Part shown: piece after piece, positions 54,053-64,000 of the stretch
Position numbering within the stretch: the stretch's first letter is position 1
How the letters are laid out: each line of letters starts with the position of its first letter
NCBI GenBank assembly: GCA_037179335.1
Contig: JAKZHN010000009.1
Location: 744,001 to 808,000, forward strand
DNA from: Cyclaneusma minus
Taxonomy: Eukaryota > Ascomycota > Leotiomycetes > Marthamycetales > Marthamycetaceae
DNA: 64,000 nucleotides
Reading direction: 5' to 3'
Program-made: the position numbers and the translations under genes
The notes under the pieces: model-generated
What the model saw: only the letters and a program-made list of their open reading frames with translations
The model's database searches: none
Told to the model about the DNA's origin: nothing

Positions 54053-56052
54053 CGCAAAAGCTGCAGCTACGGCAGCTGGGAATCAACTGAACGCGCCGCC
54101 CGGAAAACTAAATCAGCATAGTAGGAAAAGCAGGCGGCTGTATTAAATGGCCCTTGTGAGGGAGGCGGCTCTTCTCCGACCCGCAGAGATGATGGCTTTC
54201 CCGTGACACAATCGGAAGTTTGGTGATATGTACAGAGTTGGCGTTGCGCAGCAGAACACCAGGGATGGCCGGCGTTGTGTTCCTTGCCAGGCCTGGGGGC
54301 GGTGGTGAGTTGGTGATATTCGCGAGGAGCTCCGGCGCTCGGGGTGGGAGTAAGGGGGTGGTGATCTGGCTGACGAGGCGAGCAATGGGGAATGGCGACA
54401 ACAGGTATCGACGGGGGCGCAATGGACACGGCGAGAGAGGAACAGATGCCAAACGAGTGTAAAGCTGCAGCGAATGATATGACGAGCGACAAAGGATGTT
54501 GGCAGTGACGAGAAAAGAGATGCTACGAGCAAATGATGGAGTCTTGAGGCAGTGTTCCCTGCCAAGAGCCAGTGCTCTCGCGGTGATCTTTTTCCCGGAT
54601 TATTATGCTTTCTCGCAGGCGTAGCGGGTGCGCTTAGCGCCAGCAGGGACATCCAGATGATCCAGCACTTCGTAAGTAAGGAAGGCCCTGTAGCGTCATC
54701 TTAGGCGGCCCCTAAAGGCTGCTAAGACTGTCAAATGTCCCATTTCTCTATGTATTATTTCCCACTACAATTACATATTCCCACTGTGCCGGTGGGTCAA
54801 GCCCGCCGCAATCTGTCCTAGTGATTGAAGCGGCGCAAGCCTGCCTCCACCACCGAAATCAAGATTCACGACTCTCGAACTCACATCGTGCGGCACTCCG
54901 GCTCCCACGGCTGTGATGTCAACGGCTCGCGCGCCGCATTATCAGCACTCGTTGGGGGCACCACAGCGGGGTCCGGCTCTCTCACGAGACCCCCTGTAGC
55001 ACAAGGCCCGAAGGCGTGCAGCTATTCAGATCTCCAAAAATTCGGGAGGCTAGCACGGCCAAGATCATACGCCATATGGGATAGAATTAGACGTCCCGTA
55101 CCGGGGTTTGGAATAAAGGGGTCGGCCGCCGGCTTTACCACGAAATACGGATATTGGCGAGATTATTCCTTCAGTTGCCGAAGACCGTCCAGACACAACC
55201 ACCGGAGCCGTTTCAACTTTCAGCACTCCTGTGCCTGCCGTGCTACCCCTCCGAAGATATCCAGTTGTTGATATCGCGGTCAGATGTCGATGGATTCCCA
55301 CGCAGTAGTCTCACAGATCCCTCCGCTGATAAGAAGGCATGTGGAAAGATGTTGCGGCATTATTATCATTCTGGGATCACAGGACACGTTCATGCAAGAT
55401 CACGGCCAATGGCAGCATGCATCCAGAAGTTTTGGGATGAGTTCATGAATGGACGCGTACTCAGGCCGCGTGCAATAGACCCGCTGAAATACAGAAGATT
55501 CGCACCACTTACCCAATATCAAAATGTGCATCCAGAGGCTCAAGTTGTCGATATGTAGCGACCACAAATCCAGCAATATCTCCGAGGGTGTTGCGGGAGC
55601 ACTGTACATGATGTAACTCTGCACGCCATTTGACGTTTCGTAACAGAGATGGCTGGCTTTTCGAGACGCTACATGTTTCTGGCAGTGAAGGCAGAATAGT
55701 CTCGACATAACGACCACGATCCAGCATCAACAGCTGCGAGGGATATATCAAAAATGTTGTTCGAGAGAGCGTGGGATAGAGTTATGCAGCTTTCCATTTC
55801 AGGGGTCAGGGGGCCAATCGGGTTATGCAGAAATGCATTATTCGGAGATAAGATTAGATCGTTTACCTCATACATGTAGGCGCATGGCCACAGTCAACCG
55901 ACGTCCGACAACCACATCGTTTCAGCCTCATCCTGTCAAACACCCACCACCACTACTAACCAGCTTATGCCTCACGTTCCCGACCTGCTCGACCGCCCGC
56001 TCTAACCCTGGTCCCCCACTTCTCGATTTGGAAGTTGACGTATTGCGCCATC
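54053..56052. other. Long intergenic region
   Basis: Promoter side of the DUF1765 gene and of the F-box gene at 56053. Open frames at 54825-55558 (plus) and 55400-55875 (minus) overlap one another and have neither domains nor convincing splice sites. I see no repeat. Confidence 0.4.
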
Positions 56053-57796
56053 ATGGACAAGCTACCTACGGAACTGCTTCACGCCATCCTCCTCTCCTGC
56101 GTCCATCAATGCTATGACGAGAAGAACACCATCCTGTCATTGCGCCTGGTCTGCTCTCAGTTCGACGCTTTTCTCAAGCCTCTCGTCTTCAAGACTATCC
56201 AGCTCGAGCGCTCCCGCTTCCTGCGCAATGGCGCCCCTTCTCTGCAACGAATGCAGGATGTTGCCGGGCTCAGTCAAGCTGTATACTGTGACATGATGGT
56301 TACAAGAGACGAGGGTAGGTCTGCCATTGCCAATTATTTCACAGAAATGGCATGCATAATGGCTTGACAATCTGCCATTCCGAATACCAGAAAATGAGGC
56401 TAACATGAATCCAGAGGAGATCGAGCAACTGCGACGTCTTTTTTGCGGTATCATACAGCGCTTCCCCGAGCTGGACATCCAATTACGCAGCCTCGAGAAA
56501 TATTGCATGAACGAGACAACCTTCGATGAGACCGATTTCCGGCGAGTCTTTTCCGCCGTGGTTCAAGCTGCTCCGAAAATGCAACGACTCAAGCTCAATC
56601 TCCCGTTCAAATTCATATCCAGCTGCAGCAGGACGGCTACTATGCTCCTTGCCACGGTCTTTGCTTGCATTGACGAACGACCTGAGGAGCACGCACTCTT
56701 GCGTACATTAGTCCTCGACCATGTCACTGATTCCACGATCCTCGATATCTGCCAAAACCCCATTGATCTGCGAAATGCACTCAAGTCGATGCAGCATCTC
56801 AAAAACTTGGTCATCTCTATCAAGCGCCGCGAAACGCAGGCGCCGAGAGCCGAACGATTCCCGACACTATTCTGGTTTATGCTCAGCAATGCTAAAGAGC
56901 TCGAAAGCCTCTGTATCGTTGGCTGGAGTGTGAAGGGTAGGGACACGCGTCTTCATTCTTGCACTGATGCCAGCTCCTTTGAGTTGAAGTCTTTGCCCTA
57001 CGACATGCAAGTTGGACGCCGGTTCGCAAATCTGCAAAACCTGGAGCTCAAACGAGTCGACTTGTCTCCCCCGGATTTCATGAAAATGATAGAAGACCAT
57101 GCAGAATCGCTGAAAGAGCTTTACCTTAACCAGGTGTCACTCAAACTAGATGCTGCGGACACGCCTTTCCCGAATTTCTTATGGATTGGAGATAGACCGA
57201 TGACGGAGAAGAAGAAAGAATGTACATGGCTTGCATGGTGGCTTCGCGATGTCAAAGACTTGAAGCTGGACGTAGTGAGAGTCACCGGACTTAGCTACGA
57301 GGTATTCGATCCCAATCACTCGGTACATGCACACCTCAAGTCGAACTACGACCTGGAGGATCTCTCAGGAAAAGGAAAGTCGTTTGACAAGCGCTTCGTC
57401 GAAATAGCCACGGGTATTGCTCCGCCCGTTTGCGGACCGAAGACCGCGACCAAAGAGCCGGCTTCGGGACTCAGCTTCTCGTCAGTAGCCTTGTCCAACA
57501 TTTACCACATTATTAATGCACCAGATGAGTCCAGAGACGCTTGGGACGCAGAGGAGTATCAGGAGACGAAGAATTCGACCTCTCGCTGGCACCGCTGCAT
57601 CGATGGTACGTTCTCGAATCAGAACGAAGAGGCGCTCAGGCAGTTACGGAAGACTATCGAGCTGGCCGATCGGGGCTGGAATATACGCGAGGCGGATGCT
57701 GAGCGGTTTCGTAACATCTCAGTCAATGGATTTCGCAGCACTGCCACTTCGACTGTTCAGCGACAAGCTGACGTCCCGGCGGACCAGGAAGACTGA
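56053..57796 (+). CDS. F-box protein, lineage-type
   Basis: Exons 56053-56314 and 56391-57796 encode 555 residues. The first ATG gives an F-box at the N-terminus: MDKLPTELLHAILLSCVHQC, ILSLRLVCSQFDAFLKPLVF. The 76-nt intron (GTAGGT..ACCAG, branch near TTGACA) restores frame as TRDE-ENEANMN. The rest has irregular leucine-rich segments (MQRLKLNLPF, LLRTLVLDHVTDSTILDI, LKNLVISIKRRE, LQNLELKRVDLSPPDFMKMI, LKELYLNQVSL) consistent with a substrate-binding LRR-like surface. F-box proteins bring substrates to SCF (Skp1-Cul1) ubiquitin ligases. No specific orthologue or substrate is recognised. An alternative ATG at 56035 adds six residues. Confidence 0.85.
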
Positions 57797-59955
57797 GATC
57801 CCGGGACTCGCTGCTTACAGAATATCGGTTATTGCGACTTGAGCACTTAAGACGGTCATAGGCTTTGACACTGGAAATGGCCTTTGACTACCTTTCGGGA
57901 GCACGTCCTCCCTTGTTTTTCTCGCACTGCATGGCGTTGGTATGTGTAAGGTATAGGAAGGAAAGTGGGACCGCGTCGCCTCTCTCTATGGTATTACACC
58001 AGAAACTAGACCGTCTAGCTTCACGATCTTTAGGGAATCCAGGCGGTCGGCGGACCGGATATCAAATGATGCTCAGCCAGCACGAAACAAATACTAGTCT
58101 GTATTCCGTTCACTTCCACATACATTCGTGACCGCCAGACTTCACTTGAGACATTGATGTTTCTTCTTCTGAATAATACTCCCGTTACATGTATTTGCAA
58201 CTTTCGTCTAGGAGAAAGGGGTGGAAGATTGGATTCGACGGAGCTTTAGAGCAAGGAGGTAAGTGACAATCAAGTGGAATGCAAGCAACTAGAGGCAGTC
58301 CGAGTAATGACTGAATCAGAGCAATCCAAGAGCAAAGCAGACAAACATGAGCAAACCAAGTGTGATTGGAGCTAAGCAGCGAGTTCGTTTCTGATTGGAA
58401 CCGGCGGTGTCGGTAGATACATATATCCATGATGTAAAACAGGATACTTGCTCGGGGGTGAAAGAAAGGGGCTTTCGAGTCTTCGACGACGGTAGAGAAG
58501 TCCTTAGCGACGATCGTCTTTTCTCATATTCTCGGCCGCGCAGAAATATTTTGCCCTGGTTTCCAAAAATCTAAAGAGCAGTAGAGAAACAGTATTCCAC
58601 TAGCAAGCAAGCAAGCAAGCAGGTCTCGTGTGGAGTTACAGAAACCCTTGGAAGGTCAAATGCGTGCAAAGGCCGAAGGACCGAAACTGGCGGGGTTCTG
58701 AGGTGCAGACGTGCTGTACTTGAAACTTGCATCGATAGTACCTCGTTCCCCCTCTTTTGACGATCATACGATGGGTGATTATTATGTTCCTAACAGATTG
58801 CAGAAATGGAGAAAGAAAGTCATAGTGCAGGTCTCGAATTTCCATTTTCCAAGAATGATATCCAAGAAAGTATTGTGCAGAAGGGGATCAACGTTCAGCT
58901 ACCATCATAACAAGACAGAGAGTTCGGCGCTCAACGGCCCCGAAGCTGGACCACAAGCAATAATTCGATGGGCTACATGTAGCGTAACGCCCCAGGACCG
59001 TACCGCCAAAGCACGGCAAGTGAGACAGCGTTCAGCAAGCAGTGAGCACATGGCGCCTCGAGCCGTGCAACGTGTGGCTGTCTGGTCCCGAGCCGGCGCA
59101 TCATATTTTGATGGCATCAGCGGTTGCCAGATGAACGAACAGGCGGGAGGCGGCTGAGACGGCACAACGGGATTGTTTCTGATTGCTGTCAATCTTGTCA
59201 CTTGTATTGGTGGCTTGCTTTGACTTTCGCCGGATGGTTTGTTGTTTGTTTGTTTGTCTTGACAACAGCTGGCAGCTGGCGCGGCGATCGTATTCATGCG
59301 CCTTCTGGTCTCGTATTGGGTTGAATACGGAAAACTGGCTTGCGCTGACACGAACCTATAACCTACTTACATCAATGTACCTAGCTGTTGCTGGATGCGT
59401 ATCACCAAGACTCGAATCAGGAATCTTCAGGAAATTCAAGTAATTAGGGTAAGTCACAAGTTCATCGGGTGGTGTCCGGGGATGCCACTACTCCGCTGTT
59501 CTGAGGCGATAGCGCTGGTGCCTGTGCCTGCCCTGGCTGCTGTTTGGCACCTCAGCCACCCCGGTCGGGGTCACATCGAGAGTCAACCGAGCCTAGCCTG
59601 CGTCTATTTATCGAGGAACGAGGCCGTTGCATATTTGAGTTGAACTTAATCTACATATGCCAGCGCGTTCCTGTTGCCCAAACAGGCCGGTCCAGCAGGG
59701 CATAACCAAATCTGCCTCCGAAATAGCGATGGTCTCCGCTGACCTCATCGTCGCCCTGCAAACCGTCTCCCACAGCCGCCCAGACTCCCGACCCCTTCCC
59801 TCCAGAAGGCCACATCCATGGGCCCGGGAACGCCTCTCTGCCCTGTCTTCCACTGTCCGGCTTTAAGCAATTAGAGCGCGACTCTTCGAAGGGGCCTAAC
59901 CTAACGAACGCTTGAACGCTCGAACATTGAAGCCATAGCCCCAGCACGCTCCACT
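57797..59955. other. Long intergenic region with microsatellites
   Basis: Contains a short AAGC run at about 58602-58620 and a TTTG run at about 59238-59255. No gene supported: the open frames at 58711-59157 and 58905-59351 are mutual antisense shadows. The last 80 bp precede the F-box/LRR gene and hold part of its 5' UTR. Confidence 0.45.
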
Positions 59956-62635
59956 ATGCCGTCTCGCGCGCAAGCCATTGCGCCGCATCCGACGAATCAT
60001 CTGAACGACTCCCAATCTAATCTTCTGAGGCCCAAGTCCATCGTCAACAACAGCCATGACCAGGTGCCTCTCCGGACGTTGCCCTTGAGATACTCGGGTG
60101 CCCATCTCCAACCGCCGGCCGCTCCCACTCTGCTCACACGACACTCGTCTTGGAATCACGGTACCAGCATCTTCGGTAATACCTACGCAAACGCTTGCCA
60201 CACCAGCCGCAGTCGCGCTCCCTCTTACTCTGCCATGGAAGTCCCAAAGATGGCACCGCGTGCCATGAGCATGGCCTCCCTCCCGAGTCTGTCGGCGTCG
60301 TCGAATCCGCGCGACTCGTTCGCGTCTGGACGCAGCAGCTTCCTGTCGTCGCGCTCGTCGTCTTTTTCGACCGATTCGTATACGTATAACAAGAGCTCGG
60401 CGAAGAATTGGCGCAACAGCTGGGACAGCTACCAGGGATTGACGGGCGAAGCGGCAGTCGAGGCCTTGATGGCGGGCAAGAGTCCAGCGACGGTCAAGAG
60501 GGGCAGCGGCAACAGCACAGGATCCGGCGCGGAAAAGAAACTGAAGAATAAACCTGGCGAAGCGTTGGCTAAATTGCCCGAGGAGCTGCTGGTCGTGATC
60601 ATGGAGGCGTTGCGGGAACTACATCTCAATGAGAGCAGTTCCAGTTGCGAGACGTGCTGGATGAGAGACGCGTGTAGTCTGGCGTTGGTGAACAAGAAGT
60701 GGAGGAATGCGTCGCGCTTAGTCTTGTGAGTCGTGACTTTTCTTTTTATCCGTGGGCGTGCCATGTGGGGAACAGCATTCTTGACGGTTTCACCGGTTAC
60801 TGCAGAACTTCGAAACAGTGCAACATGGATTTTGGCGGTCGTGGAACGAAACGACGGATGTCTGCCTGGACACGAGGGAACCACGTTTTCTCGTGCTATC
60901 ATGCTGCCGTCGCGCTCCCATCCTGTCGTTGCGCTACCATTCCGTCGAATCTTTGAAACCTGTCAAGTCAAAAAACATCTCTTGAATCCAAAAACTAACA
61001 GCGGTTCCTAGGTATCAACGAATCCATCTGATCGGTAGCGACTCGGTCTTCCACATCAAGAAAAAATTCAAGTGGACTTTTGGAGGCCGAATAAAACTTC
61101 TGCGGAGGACTCTAGGCGCAAACAAGTTTCTTGCGGAGCAGGTGAAGGAATTGAAGGTGCCAGAAATACCTGAAGATACCAAGGACCTAGAAAAATACCT
61201 GGATGTGGTTGCCTCTCTCATAATGGCCTGCCCGAACCTGGAGCGGCTTGTTGGATTTTACTACCCGTATGACCACGAATATTCCCGCTATGTACAGGCA
61301 TTATCGACTCGACGGAAACTTGCAGAGAAAGTCTGGGTTATTAACCCCAGCCCATACGCAAAGAGACCCAGAATCAGCGATGCCTCCGTGAAGTCCGTGA
61401 AGTCCGCGAAGTCCGCGAAGACCCCGGCGCTGGCGCCGCCATTATTACAACCAGACCAAAGCAAATTATTCCTCTCCCATCACACCAACTGGACATCTCT
61501 GACGACCCTGTTGTTACACTGCAATACCGGCGGCATCATAGACCATTCCCTCTTCATCTCAATTGTCGCCGCCCTGCCCTCCCTATCGCACCTCCATCTC
61601 TCCAAATTCCCAGCAAACTCCTTCACTGACGAGACCCTCGAGGCTCTTCCCGCCCTGAATTCTCTTCGCCTCGACTCTATGCTCGGTGTCACTGACACAG
61701 GAATCTCACGTTTTGTTGGCCGTTCGGAATCCCACTCCCTACAGTCTTTCTCCCTCATCGACACACCACTACTCTCACTCCCCGTCCTCGCCCGCCTCTT
61801 CTCCTCCCTCATCTCCCTCACAAAATTCACCATCCTCCAAATACCCGCGCCCCAGCTCTCCGAGGAAACTTCCATCTGGCTACAGCCCTATCTCGCCTCC
61901 AACTCTCTCAAATACCTCCACTGGGAAATCGCCGCCCCCAATAACCGCGCCACCCAAGTCCTCGCCAAATCCATCGAAGCCTCCGGTTTCCCTGCTCTCC
62001 GCAAACTCCGCGCCCCTTGCGACCACGACGGCGCGCTCCAAGCCCTCTGCCGCCCCCTCTTCGTCGTCGACTTCCCCCTGCAAATTGCCAATCCCAGCTG
62101 CTCACCCGCAGCGCCAAACCCCAATGGCCGTTTCATGTCGCCCGTGCGCACATTCAGCAACGACCGCAAAACGAGCAACGACCGCGGACGCAAATCACCA
62201 GAGTCGACTGCCTCTAGCAGACACGGCAGCACAAACGGCATGGCCGTCACCACATCCAGCACAGTCGGAACCAATCCGCGCTCGCTATTTGCGGCTCGAC
62301 AAAGAGCGCAGGCGCGCATCGATGTGGCGAAGTTCAAACCGCGGTATGAGATTCGGATTTTCGATGACACGGGCTTGTTGACGGAGAAGCTGGAGGTGGG
62401 TGGCTATTTGGGGAATATGACGAGCAAGATTGAATACGATCTGAGCAGTGATGTGGCGGGGAGCGATCAGGCAGTCGTTTCGGTGGAGAATTTGCTGGGT
62501 GGAGAGAGGGAGGTGGGCTGTGCGCAGGATGTTTGTGACGGCGGGTGGAATAGGGGGCATGTGAGGGGGAAGAAGGGGTGGATGCATGTTGAGCGGCCGA
62601 GGTGGAGGGTTATGGATTTGGAGAGATTTTTTTGA
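59956..62635 (+). CDS. F-box/leucine-rich repeat protein
   Basis: Exons 59956-60725 and 61012-62635 encode 797 residues. The 286-nt intron is long for this window but has donor GTGAGT, branch CTAAC and acceptor CCTAG, and joins NASRLVL to YQRIHLIGSD, the usual F-box to LRR transition. The first 195 residues are Ser-rich and disordered. The F-box is near residue 204 (LAKLPEELLVVIMEALREL; ACSLALVNKKWRNASRLVL). LRR-like segments follow: LIMACPNLERLVGFYYP, LTTLLLHCNTGGIIDHSLFI, LPSLSHLHLSKFPAN, LPALNSLRLDSMLGVTD, LKYLHWEIAAPNN. A serine-rich insert and a conserved C-terminus (PRYEIRIFDDTGLLTEKLE; KGWMHVERPRWRVMDLERFF) complete it. It is predicted as an SCF adaptor; the substrate is unknown. Confidence 0.9.
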
Positions 62636-64000
62636 TTCTGGGAGCTTGGCTGGGGTAGTGAAGCAGGAGGTGGTGGTTGTGTTGTGGTTTTGCGACTTGG
62701 ATATATTGCGAGGAGCCGAAGTGAGGAGGCCTCGACAGCGGTTGTTTGGCGTTGACTGTGGCGTCAGTGGGCTTTTGGATATTCGATGACTGGCATTCGC
62801 GCGGCATATTTTTTGGTGTTAATCTGTAATTGGATAATGTATTGAATGAATATGAAAGAATTTGTACAATTGTACCGCATCTCCGGGACGGGCGACGTCT
62901 GGCAAGGCATGGGGGAGTCTGGCTGAATCGATGGCGTGTGAGGGTGATCGAAGTTTGTCTGTCTACTTTGCGGAAGATGGCAAGCGAGAACGGCTCGGGC
63001 TAGTTTTATTCGCTTACCTCGATAAGTATGCTGCTTCTCAGTTTTTGGGGCTCGACGTAGCTGACTGGCATATGAGTTTTAGGCTAAACAGATCTGCGCT
63101 GAATTACTTCGCAATATAGACAGCTTCAAACCAACTTCACATTACGAGCAACTTCAGACAGTGAGCAGCTTCACACTGAGGTCAGCTTCACGTCAAGCAG
63201 CTTCACACTATGGCCAGCTTCACTCTGTGACCAGCTTCATCACACTAGGCAGCTTCACATTGTGAGCAGCTTCACGTTGCGAGCAATTTTACACTTTGAG
63301 GAGCTTCACACGGAGGAGCTTCACACTAAGCAACTGTGAGCAGCTTCACATTGTGGGCAGCTTCGCACTAAGTAGCCTTACATTAAGCAGGTTCACATTA
63401 AGCAATAGTAAGCAACTTCACACTGCCAGCAATATTACATTATGAGCAACTTTACACTCAGCAGCTTCTGAGTTTCATATTGAGCAGCAAGAGCCATAGC
63501 TGGATATCTGGTATTGTTGTCGTCTGAAAGGGGCGTTGTCTTTGCCGAGAGTGGCTGTGGCCTGTAAAGTAGTTTGTTGTTGCAAAAAGGAGCCGCTGCT
63601 TGGGAAGGCGCTCTTGTTTGAAGGATGGGATCGTGTCTGGACAAGACAATGTCGTTTATAAAGGGGTTATAGACTAAAGGGGCTCATCGGATAACTGTTT
63701 AGGTTTCTGACTGGGTCCTTACTTGATTTGCTCATAGGAAACTTCCGAACCTGCATTGGAATAGTATATATTGCTTGATAAAGTGATATGCTAGTTTTCT
63801 ACACCCGCTTTGCTATTATAAAGATGAAAGATATACAATGCCAGTAGTGAATAAACGCGCAAGCAATATTGCACCCTCCAAAGCACAGCAGCGCCAGCCC
63901 CCTAAGCCTTATAATCCCGAGTAAAGAATTTTTCTCTCCGTCTCTTCTCGTCGAAGAATCTTACAAATCATGCCTTCTTAGCCGCCTCAGAACCTTCCTC
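62636..64000. other. Right-end intergenic region with minisatellite
   Basis: 3' flank of the F-box/LRR gene and the minisatellite listed separately. At the very end, the minus strand of 63968-64000 reads ten open codons then TGA (EEGSEAAKKA), which could be the tail of a gene outside the window; this is too short to call. Confidence 0.45.
63120..63480 (-). repeat. Minisatellite, core AGCAGCTTCACA
   Basis: About twenty diverged units on the plus strand with core AGCAGCTTCACA and 5-8 nt variable spacers, total period 15-19 nt. The unit is the reverse complement of that at 31940-32095. Confidence 0.9.

Noticed and set aside
54825..55875. Overlapping open frames that might be a degenerate gene
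   Set aside because: Frames on both strands compete, none has a recognised motif, and no splice model joins them.

Overview
The window is nuclear DNA of a filamentous ascomycete (Pezizomycotina; I cannot fix the class). Genes are compact and mostly spliced, with introns of about 50-160 nt that have GT..AG borders and CTGAC/CTAAC branch sites. Intergenic gaps are 0.4-2 kb. The gene set is fungal: a DIM-5/Clr4 H3K9 methyltransferase, a GID4/Vid24 receptor, a DUF1765 protein, a GH53 galactanase. I support 20 protein genes, one intron-containing tRNA-Trp and the first codons of a foreign gene fragment. I saw no intact transposon, rRNA or CRISPR array.

Layout. 1-6 kb: three consecutive small Myb/SANT-like DNA-binding proteins sharing an intron position. 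7.5-9.6 kb: the H3K9 methyltransferase and tRNA-Trp. 10.5-14.2 kb: RRP1/Nop52 and a sphingoid-base kinase. 14.7-21.7 kb: beta-COP, Mago nashi and GID4. 22.6-33.8 kb: a DUF4870-type membrane protein, an unassigned AAA ATPase, secreted GH53 galactanase, a conserved 776-residue protein and a secreted beta-helix (pectate-lyase-like) protein. 35-46 kb: VPS9 Rab GEF, an ASNSD1-like asparagine synthetase homologue, a repeat-rich orphan and TRAPPC12. 46-63 kb: a TFIIIC WD40 subunit, a DUF1765 protein and two F-box proteins.

Most genes are housekeeping (chromatin, ribosome biogenesis, RNA polymerase III, vesicle traffic, protein turnover), with two secreted plant-polysaccharide enzymes or candidates. 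The sequence does not show a single co-regulated pathway or biosynthetic cluster. Three head-to-head pairs (SEC26/mago, VPS9/ASNSD1-like, TRAPPC12/sfc6) share short promoter intervals.

The least expected observations are structural. The last intron of beta-COP is interrupted at homopolymer runs by what looks like an assembly error, including a degraded copy of the adjoining sequence and a piece of another gene's 5' end. A short minisatellite family lies at two loci in opposite orientation, one about 0.5 kb from an interstitial telomeric repeat. An orphan protein carries tandem repeats open in several frames. I did not find a convincing new multi-gene system.
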